Part shown: positions 25,665-34,160 of the stretch, one piece after another
How the letters are laid out: each line of letters opens with the position of its first letter
Numbering within the stretch: the first letter of the stretch is position 1
Assembly: GCF_024213195.1 (NCBI RefSeq)
Contig: NZ_JANAVF010000005.1
Location: 124,001 to 188,000 of the forward strand
Direction: 5' to 3'
Length of the DNA stretch: 64,000 bases
Origin: Streptomyces sp. TBY4
GTDB taxonomy: Bacteria > Actinomycetota > Actinomycetes > Streptomycetales > Streptomycetaceae
The notes under the pieces: model-generated
Told to the model about the DNA's origin: nothing
The model's database searches: none
The model's input: the letters and a program-made list of their open reading frames with translations, nothing else
Made by a program: the position numbers and the translations under genes

Positions 25665-28600
25665 TCAGGCTTCCGTCGGAGCCGAGACGGAGGGCAGGGT
25701 CTGCTGCTCTGCCGCCGCGGTCTTCTTCGTCGCCCGCTTCGTGGCCGTCTTCTTCGCGGCCGTCTTGGCGGTCGTCGTCTTCTTGGCCGCGGTCTTCTTC
25801 ACGGCCGCCGCCTTCTTGGCCGGAGCCTTCTTGGCCGCGGTCGTGGCCGTCTTCTTGGCGGCCGTCTTGCGGACCGCCTTCTTGGCGGGAGCCGCCGGGG
25901 CGGCCTCCTCCGCGACGGGCTCGGCCGGAGCCTCGACCGGCGTCTCGACGGGCGTCTCGACGACCAGTACGGCCGCCTCCGCGCCCGCCGGGGAACCGGC
26001 CGGTGCGGTGGCCTTACGGGTGGCACGGCGGCGCGGACGGGCCGGCGCGGCCTCGACGGGCTCGGCCACCGGCTCGGCCGGGGTCTCCACGACGACCGGC
26101 TCGGCCTCTACGACGACCTCGGCCTCGGGCTCGACCACGGGCTCCGGCTCCGGCGCGGCCACGGGGGCCTCGGCCACCGTCTCCGGCGCCGGCGCGGTCG
26201 CCTTGCGGGTGGCACGGCGGCGGGTGCGGCCCTTGGGGGCCTCCTCCACGACCGGCTCCGCGACGACGGCCTCGACGACGACCTCGGGCTCCACGGCCTC
26301 GACGACCTCCACCTCGGCCTCGACCACCGGCTCCGGTTCGGCCACCGGGGCCGCGGGAGCCGCAGCCACCGGGGCGCGGTCCGCGACCGCACCGCGCGGG
26401 GCGCCCGCCGGAGCGGTCGCCTTGCGGGTGGCGCGGCGGCGGTTGCGGCGTCCGCTCACTCCGGCAGCGGCCTCGGCCTCGGCCGGGCTGCTGTAGAGCT
26501 CCTCGTCGGCGACGAAGGAGGGCTCGCGCAGCGCCACGGGGGCGGCCACCTCCGCGGCCAGCTCCGCCTCGGTCTCGACCTCGTAGACATCGCCCTCGGC
26601 GGTCTCCACGGCCTCGATCTCGTGGTCGTGCTCGTGCCCGGCGCCCTGGCCACCGCGGCGCTTGGAGCGCTTGCCGTTGCCACCGCCGCCGATCGCGGTC
26701 GGGGTCTCCATGTGGACGATGACACCGCGGCCGTTGCAGTGGACGCAGGTCTCGGAGAAGGACTCCAGCAGACCCTGGCCCACCCGCTTGCGGGTCATCT
26801 GGACCAGACCCAGCGAGGTCACCTCGGCGACCTGGTGCTTGGTGCGGTCGCGGCCCAGGCACTCCAGCATGCGCCGCAGGACCAGGTCGCGGTTGGACTC
26901 CAGGACCATGTCGATGAAGTCGATGACCACGATGCCGCCGAGGTCGCGCAGCCGCAGCTGGCGCACGATCTCCTCGGCCGCCTCCAGGTTGTTCCTGGTG
27001 ACGGTCTCCTCGAGGTTGCCGCCCTGACCGGTGAACTTGCCGGTGTTGACGTCGATGACGATCATCGCCTCGGTCTTGTCGATCACGAGGGAACCGCCCG
27101 AGGGCAGCCACACCTTGCGGTCGAGCGCCTTGGCGAGCTGCTCGTCGATCCGGTACGTCGCGAAGACGTCCACCTCGGAGGTCCAGCGCGACAGCCGGTC
27201 GGCCAGGTCCGGGGCCACGTGGTTCACGTAGCCGTGGATGGTCTCCCAGGCGCTGTCACCGCTGACGATGACCTTCGAGAAGTCCTCGTTGAAGATGTCG
27301 CGCACGACGCGGACGGTCATGTCCGGCTCGCCGTACAGGAGGCTCGGCGAAGAGGTCGTGAGCTGCTTCGACTTCTTCTGGATGTCCTCCCACTGCGCCT
27401 GCAGGCGCTCGACGTCGCGACGCAGCTCGTCCTCGCTCGCACCCTCGGCGGCGGTGCGCACGATGACGCCCGCGTCCTCGGGAACGATCTTCTTGAGGAT
27501 GGTCTTCAGGCGCGCGCGCTCGGTGTCGGGCAGCTTGCGGCTGATGCCGGTCATCGAGCCCTCGGGCACGTAGACCAGGTAGCGGCCGGGCAGCGAGACC
27601 TGCGAGGTCAGGCGGGCGCCCTTGTGGCCGATCGGGTCCTTGGTGACCTGCACCAGGACCGACTGGCCGGACTTGAGGGCGGACTCGATGCGGCGCGGCC
27701 CGTTGGCCATGCCGAGCGCCTCGAAGTTGACCTCACCGGCGTACAGGACGGCGTTGCGGCCCTTGCCGATGTCGATGAAGGCGGCCTCCATGGACGGCAG
27801 CACGTTCTGGACCTTGCCCAGGTAGACGTTGCCGACGTACGAGGTGGCTTCTTCCTTGTTGACGTAGTGCTCGACGAGCACGTTGTCCTCGAGGACGCCG
27901 ATCTGGGTGCGCTCGCCGGACTGGCGGACGACCATGACGCGCTCGACGGCCTCGCGGCGGGCCAGGAACTCGGCCTCGGTGATGATCGGGACGCGGCGGC
28001 GGCCCTGCTCGCGGCCTTCGCGGCGGCGCTGCTTCTTGGCCTCCAGGCGGGTCGAGCCCTTGATGGACTGGACCTCGTCGGAGGAGGTGGAGCCCGAGAG
28101 GGACTCCGCGCGCTCGCGCGCCGGGCGCGGCTCGCGGACCTTGACGACCGTGCGCACACCGTCGTCCTCGGCCGCGTCGGCGTCCGTACCGCCGTCACCG
28201 CTGCGACGGCGGCGACGCCGGCGACGACGGCTGGAGCTGGAGCCCAGGGCCCCGTTGTCCTCGTCCTCTTCGGCCTCTTCCTCGTCGGCCTCCTCGGCGG
28301 ACTCGGACTCGGCCTCTTCCTCGGCGGACTCGTCGAGGTCGGCGGCCTCACCGCGACGGCGGCGACGGCCACCGCGGCGGCGACGGCGCGACGGACGCTC
28401 GCCCGACTCGTCGAAGTCCTCCTCGGCGGAGCCCTCGAGCTCACCCTCGGCCTCGTCGGCGGACTCGGCCAGCTCTACGTCGGCCAGCGAGACCGGGCCG
28501 GACGGCGCGGCGGCGGCCGGAGCCTGGGCCACGGGCGCGGCGGTCTCGGCGGCGGCTCCGCGGCCACGGCGGCGGCGACGGCCGGCCGGCTGCGGGGCGG

Positions 28601-29741
28601 GGGTCACGACGACCTCGGCCTCGGTCTCCTCGACGAGGTCGAGCTCCTCCTCCTCGATCTCCTCGACCGGGGCGGCGGCAGCGGCGGCCGCGGCCATCAT
28701 GGCGGCGGTCTCCGGGGTCTGGAACATCGGCTCGGCGAACACCGGGGCCTGGAACACGGCGACGGCGGGACGCCCGGCACGGCGGCCGCGGGCCGGCGCT
28801 TCGGCGGCGGGCGCCACCGGCTGCGCGGCGACGGGAGCAACCGGCTGCGCGGCAGCGGCCGGAGCGGTGGTGGAACGGGTGGCGCGGCGGCGGCCGCCGC
28901 GCTTCGGGGAGTCCACGGCGTCGGCGACGGTGACGGTCCGGCCCGCGGCGGCGACGGGAGCCTCGGCCACGACCGCTTCGGCAGCGGGCGCCTCGGGGGC
29001 GGTCACGGCGCGGGTCGCACGGCGACGGGCACGCGGCGCCGGAGCGGCCGCCTCCTCGACGACCTCGGCAACGGGAGCAGCAGGAGCCGGGGCGGCCGGG
29101 GCCTCGACCACGACCTCGGCGGCAGTCGCCTCAGGGGCGGCCACGGCGCGGGTCGCACGGCGACGGGCACGCGGAGCGGGAGCAGCGGGCTCCTCGACGA
29201 CCTCGGCGACGGGAGCGGCGGCCTCGACCACGGCCTCGGCGACGGACGCCTCGGGAGCGGTCACGGCGCGGGTCGCACGGCGACGGGCACGCGGGGCGGG
29301 AGCGGCAGGCTCCTCGACGACCGGCGCGACGGCCTCGACCACGGCTTCGGCGACGGGCGCCTCCGGCGCGGTCACGGCGCGGGTCGCACGGCGACGGGCA
29401 CGCGGCGCCGGAGCGGCCGCCTCCTCGGCGACGGGAGCGGCTGGGGCCTCGACGACCGGGGCCTCGACCACGACCTCGGCGGCAGTCGCCTCGGGAGCGG
29501 CCACGGCGCGGGTCGCGCGGCGGCGGGTACGGGCCGGGGCGGCGGCCGGGGCGGCCTCCTCGGCGGGAGCCTCGGCCACGACGGGCGCGGGAGCGGCCTC
29601 GGCGGCGGCTACGGCGCCGCCGGGCGGGCCGGCCGGCCGGGAAGCGGCACGCCGGCGCCTGCGCGGCGGCAGGTTGTCGCTCGGGCTGCCACTGTCGGCG
29701 GCGGAGCCGTTGGCGGTGTTGTCGTTTTCGTTGTTGAGCAT
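25665..29741 (-). CDS. rne: Ribonuclease E/G family protein
   Basis: Endoribonuclease for mRNA decay and rRNA processing, 1358 aa. The catalytic core spans about residues 560-1015: an S1 domain (VGNVYLGKVQNVLPSMEAAF), the metal-site motifs VIDVNTGKFTG and VVIDFIDM, and the zinc-link CVHCNGRG. Long disordered arms lie on both sides. The N-terminal ~550 residues are Ala/Val/Glu/Pro-rich with repeated RRRATRAV blocks and acidic/Arg stretches. The C-terminal ~340 residues have RRRATRKATAP repeats and a histone-H1-like Lys/Ala tail (KKTAAKK). Two-sided arms are known for Streptomyces RNase ES and differ from E. coli RNase E, whose scaffold is C-terminal only. The ATG follows GGGAG at 9 bases. Confidence 0.95.
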   Translation of the reverse strand: MLNNENDNTANGSAADSGSPSDNLPPRRRRRAASRPAGPPGGAVAAAEAAPAPVVAEAPAEEAAPAAAPARTRRRATRAVAAPEATAAEVVVEAPVVEAPAAPVAEEAAAPAPRARRRATRAVTAPEAPVAEAVVEAVAPVVEEPAAPAPRARRRATRAVTAPEASVAEAVVEAAAPVAEVVEEPAAPAPRARRRATRAVAAPEATAAEVVVEAPAAPAPAAPVAEVVEEAAAPAPRARRRATRAVTAPEAPAAEAVVAEAPVAAAGRTVTVADAVDSPKRGGRRRATRSTTAPAAAAQPVAPVAAQPVAPAAEAPARGRRAGRPAVAVFQAPVFAEPMFQTPETAAMMAAAAAAAAPVEEIEEEELDLVEETEAEVVVTPAPQPAGRRRRRGRGAAAETAAPVAQAPAAAAPSGPVSLADVELAESADEAEGELEGSAEEDFDESGERPSRRRRRGGRRRRRGEAADLDESAEEEAESESAEEADEEEAEEDEDNGALGSSSSRRRRRRRRRSGDGGTDADAAEDDGVRTVVKVREPRPARERAESLSGSTSSDEVQSIKGSTRLEAKKQRRREGREQGRRRVPIITEAEFLARREAVERVMVVRQSGERTQIGVLEDNVLVEHYVNKEEATSYVGNVYLGKVQNVLPSMEAAFIDIGKGRNAVLYAGEVNFEALGMANGPRRIESALKSGQSVLVQVTKDPIGHKGARLTSQVSLPGRYLVYVPEGSMTGISRKLPDTERARLKTILKKIVPEDAGVIVRTAAEGASEDELRRDVERLQAQWEDIQKKSKQLTTSSPSLLYGEPDMTVRVVRDIFNEDFSKVIVSGDSAWETIHGYVNHVAPDLADRLSRWTSEVDVFATYRIDEQLAKALDRKVWLPSGGSLVIDKTEAMIVIDVNTGKFTGQGGNLEETVTRNNLEAAEEIVRQLRLRDLGGIVVIDFIDMVLESNRDLVLRRMLECLGRDRTKHQVAEVTSLGLVQMTRKRVGQGLLESFSETCVHCNGRGVIVHMETPTAIGGGGNGKRSKRRGGQGAGHEHDHEIEAVETAEGDVYEVETEAELAAEVAAPVALREPSFVADEELYSSPAEAEAAAGVSGRRNRRRATRKATAPAGAPRGAVADRAPVAAAPAAPVAEPEPVVEAEVEVVEAVEPEVVVEAVVAEPVVEEAPKGRTRRRATRKATAPAPETVAEAPVAAPEPEPVVEPEAEVVVEAEPVVVETPAEPVAEPVEAAPARPRRRATRKATAPAGSPAGAEAAVLVVETPVETPVEAPAEPVAEEAAPAAPAKKAVRKTAAKKTATTAAKKAPAKKAAAVKKTAAKKTTTAKTAAKKTATKRATKKTAAAEQQTLPSVSAPTEA
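28860..29540 (-). repeat. Tandem coding repeats in the N-terminal arm of rne
   Basis: About six imperfect units of roughly 110-135 bases, each encoding an Ala/Glu/Val run followed by RARRRATRAVTAPEAP or a close variant. The conserved core occurs near 29010, 29145, 29265, 29385 and 29505. Units of this kind can expand or contract by recombination. Confidence 0.7.
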
Positions 29742-29974
29742 GCGGGGTTTCTCCCGTCACGCTCCCGGGCGCCGCGGCTGACTTCCGGTCCGGCACGACT
29801 CCGCGCCATGGGCGCGGAACCGGCCTCCGGGGCGCGTTCGCCACACGGGAGCTCAGTTCAATGGCCGCCGGTTCCGTACGTGTGATCCGTACGGCCTGGC
29901 GGAAGTCTTCAGGTCTGTGCGCGGCCCGACCCAGGTGGCTCCCGAGTCCCAGGGCTGCGCGACGACGACGATCC

Positions 29975-30769
29975 TTACGCGGCGGGACCTTCCGGCGCCT
30001 TCGCGTCGGCGGTCACTGCCGCCGTGGGTGGGGCGGTCGTGACAGCCTCGCGGTCGGGCGCGAGCGGGTCGGTCACCGTGCCGGACTCCTCGTCGAAGAG
30101 CCCCTGCGCCAGCCTGGTCACCGCAGCGGGGACCGGCGGCGTTAGGTCGGCCACAGCTCGGAGACCGGACAGGACGTCGTCGGGTCGCACGGCAGGTGTC
30201 AAATGCCGAACAACCAGCCGCAGTATCGCACAAGCATTGTCCAGGGACCTATCAGCCTCAGTGGTCGCCGAAACGGGAACCACTTCCAGACTGACCACGG
30301 CGCCGCGCGTGTCGAAGGTCCGCATGCCGTTCTTGGTGCGGCGCTGGACCTCTACGGCCTCGGCCGCGAGGAAGCTCTCGACGGCCTTCTCGGCGTCCCC
30401 GGGCTCCACGCCGTCCAGGCGCAGCTCCCACACGGAGGCCGTCAGCCGGTCGGCGAGACCGGAGGTGTGCGCCTCGACGGCGTCGATGATGTCGAGGCCG
30501 ACGGGCATCGACTCGTCGAGCAGCTCGCGCAGCACCGCGGGGTCGCGGGGCTCGGCGAGGGCGATCTCCAGGTATTCGGCCTCGCTGCCGGTCCCGGTCG
30601 GGGCGGCGTTCGCGTACGAGACGCGCGGGTGCGGGGTGAAGCCGGCCGAGTACGCCATGGGCACCTCGGAGCGGCGCAGGGCCCGCTCGAAGGCGCGCTG
30701 GAAGTCCCGGTGGCTGGTGAACCGGAGGCGGCCGCGCTTGGTGTAGCGCAGTCGGATGCGCTGCACCAC
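29975..30769 (-). CDS. DUF2344 radical-SAM-linked protein (TIGR03936 family)
   Basis: A 264-aa cytoplasmic protein of unknown function. It begins QRIRLRYTKRGRLRFTSHRD and contains RRSEVPMAYSAGFTPHPRVS, the hallmarks of the family that is fused or adjacent to TIGR03960 radical-SAM proteins across bacteria. The last 60 residues are a poorly conserved Ala/Thr tail. GTGGTG at 30769 is the only reasonable start. Here it is separated from its radical-SAM partner (32111-34033) by one membrane-protein gene, all leftward, with rne downstream. A shared role in RNA or tRNA metabolism is often suspected from such contexts but is not proven. Confidence 0.88.
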   Translation of the reverse strand: MVQRIRLRYTKRGRLRFTSHRDFQRAFERALRRSEVPMAYSAGFTPHPRVSYANAAPTGTGSEAEYLEIALAEPRDPAVLRELLDESMPVGLDIIDAVEAHTSGLADRLTASVWELRLDGVEPGDAEKAVESFLAAEAVEVQRRTKNGMRTFDTRGAVVSLEVVPVSATTEADRSLDNACAILRLVVRHLTPAVRPDDVLSGLRAVADLTPPVPAAVTRLAQGLFDEESGTVTDPLAPDREAVTTAPPTAAVTADAKAPEGPAA

Positions 30770-30896
30770 CGGTGCGGGAGGCGGGCCTTCGGGCTGTCGC
30801 TTGCCCAGTGGTTCATCTCCTTGTGCGGGGCTCCGCGGCTCGCGCGTCGCCCTGAGGTCTGTGGGGCCTGCGGGCGGCGCCGGATGGCCGCCGGGT

Positions 30897-31979
30897 TCAC
30901 CCCTGCTTGTTCAGGGAGACCTCGGGGCCGGGCGCGTCGCCTACGGCTGTGTTACTACCCAGAGTACGCGCCTGTGACCTCGCCGGTTCCCGGGGCGGCC
31001 CCCCGAACAGCGCCCGCCGTACGTCGGCCCGCGCTTCCCGCACCGAGAGCCGGACGGCCCGCCACACCTCGGCGACGGCACGCCCGACGGGAGCGATCGC
31101 CTGCCGGTGCACCGCGCGGACGCCGTGCCGGCCGACGGCCCACCCGGCGCGCAGCGCGTTCCCGGCCGGGGTGACCACGTGCCGGCGCAGCCATCCGGCG
31201 GGCCGCACCACGGCCCACCGCCACAGCCACACCAGCCCCCGCCCCAGCGCCCGGCTCAGCCGCCCCGCGAGGTGCCAGGCCGCGAGGAGCACCAGCCCGA
31301 GCGGTACGAGCAGGTACGCCCACACCCCGCGCCCGAGCGGAGCGAGCAGGTACCGCCACACCCCGACCGCCCCGGGCCGGACGGCGTACCGCCACAGCGC
31401 ACCCCACGGCCAGACGAACAGCGCCTTGGCCAGCCAGACCGCGCCGGCCGCGAGGCCCCGGCCCAGCCACCGCAGTCCGTGCCCGACGGGAGTGAGAACG
31501 TACCCGTAGAGCGCGCCTCCCGGCAGGACGAGCAGGTACCGGAGTGCGGACACGAGCAGCCAGGCGGTGCCCCGCCCGGCGGGCAGCAGCCCGTACTCCC
31601 AGAGCGGGACCAGGAGGTATCGCCAGAGCCCCGCGCCCGTCGGCCTCAGCAGATGTGCGTACGCGGCCCGCCCCACCGGGAGCAGGACGTACCGCCACAG
31701 GCCTGCCCAGGGCCAGTAGAAGATCAGCTTGAACAGGGCCCCGATCAGCCACCCGGTCCCCCGCAGCACCGGGAGCAGGAGCAGCTCGTACAGCCTGCGC
31801 AACCCGTGCCCCAGCGGCCCGAGGACGGTCCGGTGGAGCATCCGCGCGAAGGCGGTCAGCAGGTCCCAGACCACCCGTACGGGCAGGACGATCAGCACCG
31901 CCACGATCTTCACGGGGATCCGTACGACTCCGACGAGGCAGCCTTCGCCCCCGGGTGCGCGCGCCTTTTCCAGTTCCAT
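30897..31979 (-). CDS. Repetitive Trp/Arg-rich membrane protein of unknown function
   Basis: A 360-aa protein I do not recognise. After about 15 polar residues, some ten hydrophobic segments alternate with short basic turns. They are built from an internal repeat around YWPWAGLWRYVLLPVG, GAGLWRYLLVPL, VWPWGALWRYAVRPG and VGVWRYLLAPLG, the LWRY..L.P.G core recurring roughly every 35-45 residues. The C-terminal ~90 residues are polar and basic. The ATG at 31979 has only a distant GGAG; a GTG inside the first 20 residues is an alternative. It lies between the radical-SAM gene and its DUF2344 partner, though a strong terminator upstream suggests its own promoter. Confidence 0.6.
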   Translation of the reverse strand: MELEKARAPGGEGCLVGVVRIPVKIVAVLIVLPVRVVWDLLTAFARMLHRTVLGPLGHGLRRLYELLLLPVLRGTGWLIGALFKLIFYWPWAGLWRYVLLPVGRAAYAHLLRPTGAGLWRYLLVPLWEYGLLPAGRGTAWLLVSALRYLLVLPGGALYGYVLTPVGHGLRWLGRGLAAGAVWLAKALFVWPWGALWRYAVRPGAVGVWRYLLAPLGRGVWAYLLVPLGLVLLAAWHLAGRLSRALGRGLVWLWRWAVVRPAGWLRRHVVTPAGNALRAGWAVGRHGVRAVHRQAIAPVGRAVAEVWRAVRLSVREARADVRRALFGGPPREPARSQARTLGSNTAVGDAPGPEVSLNKQG

Positions 31980-32041
31980 GCAGGTAAGGACTCCGTAAGA
32001 GCCCCTGCCGTTGCGGGTTGCACCCCACGGGTCCCGGATGT

Positions 32042-32088
32042 GACGACGGCCCGTACCGCCCCTGCGCGGGGTGGTACGGGCCGTCGTC
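32042..32088 (-). terminator. Intrinsic terminator after the radical-SAM gene
   Basis: Perfect 16-bp outer stem (32042-32057 and 32073-32088) with an additional CCCC/GGGG inner stem (32059-32062 and 32068-32071). It lies 23 bases after the radical-SAM stop. Confidence 0.82.
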
Positions 32089-32110
32089 GCACGGACGGGG
32101 TGCGGACGCG

Positions 32111-34033
32111 CTACTTCACGACCGACAGCGGCAGCAGCTTCTTGCCCGTCGGGCCGATCTGGATGCTGGTGTCCATCTGCGGGCAGACGCCGCAGTCGAA
32201 GCACGGGGTCCAGCGGCAGTCCTCGACCTCGGTCTCGTCGAGGGCGTCCTGCCAGTCCTCCCAGAGCCAGTCCTTGTCCAGGCCGGAGTCGAGGTGGTCC
32301 CAGGGGAGGACCTCCTCGTAGGTGCGCTCGCGGGTGGTGTACCAGGCCACGTCGACGCCGTAGGCGGGGAGGGTCCGCTCCGCCGCCTGCATCCAGCGGT
32401 CGTACGAGAAGTGCTCGCGCCAGCCGTCGAAGCGGCCGCCCGACTCGTAGACGGCGCGGATGACGTCGCCGATGCGGCGGTCACCGCGCGAGAGCAGGCC
32501 CTCGACGATGCCCGGCTTGCCGTCGTGGTAGCGGAAGCCGATGGAGCGGCCGTACTTCTTGTCGCCGCGGAGCTTGTCGCGGAGCTTGCCGAGGCGGGCG
32601 TCCGTCTCCTCGGCCGACAGCTGCGGGGCCCACTGGAAGGGGGTGTGGGGCTTGGGGACGAAGCCGCCGATGGAGACGGTGCAGCGGATGTCGTTCTGGC
32701 CGGAGACCTCGCGGCCCTTGGCGATGACGTTGACCGCCATGTCGCCGATCTGCAGCACGTCCTCGTCGGTCTCGGTCGGCAGGCCGACCATGAAGTACAG
32801 CTTCACCTGGCGCCAGCCGTTGCCGTACGCGGTGGCGACGGTACGGATCAGGTCCTCTTCCGAGACCATCTTGTTGATGACCTTGCGCATGCGCTCGGAG
32901 CCGCCCTCGGGGGCGAAGGTCAGACCGGAGCGGCGGCCGTTGCGGGTCAGCTCGTTGGCCAGGTCCACGTTGAAGGCGTCCACGCGGGTCGAGGGGAGGG
33001 ACAGGCCCACCTTCTCGTCCGTGTAGCGGTCGGCCAGGCCCTTGGCGATGTCCGCGATCTCGGTGTGGTCCGCCGAGGAGAGGGACAGGAGGCCGACCTC
33101 TTCGAAGCCCGTCGCCTTGAGGCCGCGCTCCACCATTTCGCCGATGCCGGTGATGCTTCGCTCCCGCACGGGGCGCGTGATCATGCCGGCCTGGCAGAAA
33201 CGGCAGCCGCGGGTGCAGCCGCGGAAGATCTCCACGGACATGCGCTCGTGGACGGTCTCGGCGAGCGGGACCAGGGGCTGCTTGGGGTAGGGCCACTCGT
33301 CGAGGTCCATGACGGTGTGCTTGGACACGCGCCACGGCACGCCGGAGCGGTTCGGGACGACGCGGCCGATGCGGCCGTCCGGCAGGTACTCGACGTCGTA
33401 GAAGCCCGGCACGTAGACGCCGCCGGTCTTCGCGAGGCGCAGGAGCACCTCTTCGCGTCCGCCCGGGCGGCCTTCGGCCTTCCACGTGCGGATGATCTCG
33501 GTCATGTCGAGGACGGCCTGCTCGCCGTCGCCGATGATCGCGCAGTCGATGAACTCGGCGATCGGCTCCGGGTTGAAGGCCGCGTGGCCGCCCGCGAGCA
33601 CGATGGGGTGGTCGACCGTACGGTTCTTCGCCTCGAGCGGGATGCCCGCGAGGTCCAGCGCCGTCAGCATGTTGGTGTAGCCGAGCTCGGTGGAGAAGGA
33701 GAGCCCGAAAACGTCGAAGGCCCCGACCGGACGGTGGGAGTCGACGGTGAACTGCGGCACCTTGTGCTCGCGCATCAGTTCTTCGAGGTCCGGCCACACG
33801 CTGTACGTGCGCTCCGCGAGCACGCCCTCGCGCTCGTTCAGCACCTCGTACAGGATCATGACGCCCTGGTTGGGGAGTCCGACCTCGTACGCGTCCGGGT
33901 ACATCAGCGCCCAGCGGACGTCGGCGCTCTCCCACGGCTTGACCGTGGAGTTGAGCTCACCGCCGACGTACTGGATCGGCTTCTGGACGTGCGGAAGCAG
34001 GGCCTCAAGCTGAGGGAAGACCGACTCGGTCAT
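32111..34033 (-). CDS. TIGR03960-type B12-binding-like radical SAM protein
   Basis: A 640-aa radical-SAM enzyme of unknown reaction. The N-terminal ~250 residues have a cobalamin-binding-like fold (YPDAYEVGLPNQGVMILYEV, AGGHAAFNPEP). The 4Fe-4S motif is in RGCTRGCRFCQAGM (CxxxCxxC) near residue 295, followed by a TIM-barrel with VGLLSLSSADHTEI and LTFAPEGGSERMRKVINK. The C-terminal end carries a Cys cluster (CFDCGVCPQMD), perhaps a further metal site. The ATG at 34033 gives the family start MTESVFPQLEALLPHVQKP; an in-frame GTG at 34072 lies in a poor context. It pairs functionally with the DUF2344 protein by conserved association. Confidence 0.9.
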   Translation of the reverse strand: MTESVFPQLEALLPHVQKPIQYVGGELNSTVKPWESADVRWALMYPDAYEVGLPNQGVMILYEVLNEREGVLAERTYSVWPDLEELMREHKVPQFTVDSHRPVGAFDVFGLSFSTELGYTNMLTALDLAGIPLEAKNRTVDHPIVLAGGHAAFNPEPIAEFIDCAIIGDGEQAVLDMTEIIRTWKAEGRPGGREEVLLRLAKTGGVYVPGFYDVEYLPDGRIGRVVPNRSGVPWRVSKHTVMDLDEWPYPKQPLVPLAETVHERMSVEIFRGCTRGCRFCQAGMITRPVRERSITGIGEMVERGLKATGFEEVGLLSLSSADHTEIADIAKGLADRYTDEKVGLSLPSTRVDAFNVDLANELTRNGRRSGLTFAPEGGSERMRKVINKMVSEEDLIRTVATAYGNGWRQVKLYFMVGLPTETDEDVLQIGDMAVNVIAKGREVSGQNDIRCTVSIGGFVPKPHTPFQWAPQLSAEETDARLGKLRDKLRGDKKYGRSIGFRYHDGKPGIVEGLLSRGDRRIGDVIRAVYESGGRFDGWREHFSYDRWMQAAERTLPAYGVDVAWYTTRERTYEEVLPWDHLDSGLDKDWLWEDWQDALDETEVEDCRWTPCFDCGVCPQMDTSIQIGPTGKKLLPLSVVK

Positions 34034-34086
34034 CACGCGACTTTCGTGAAGCGGGCAGGGGGCGACTCTCAAGCGTACCCCGGGGC

Positions 34087-34160
34087 CCGGAGCACCCCCG
34101 CCCGCAAGATCCCCGGAGCCCCCGCCCGCAGGATCCCCGGAGCACCCGGCCGCACGATCA
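34087..34160. repeat. Three short tandem repeats of about 24-26 bases
   Basis: Three consecutive units each built on CCGGAGC, a C-rich run, CCGCA, and GATCC or GATCA. They fill the gap between the radical-SAM start and the stop of the CYTH-CHAD gene. No function evident. Confidence 0.55.
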
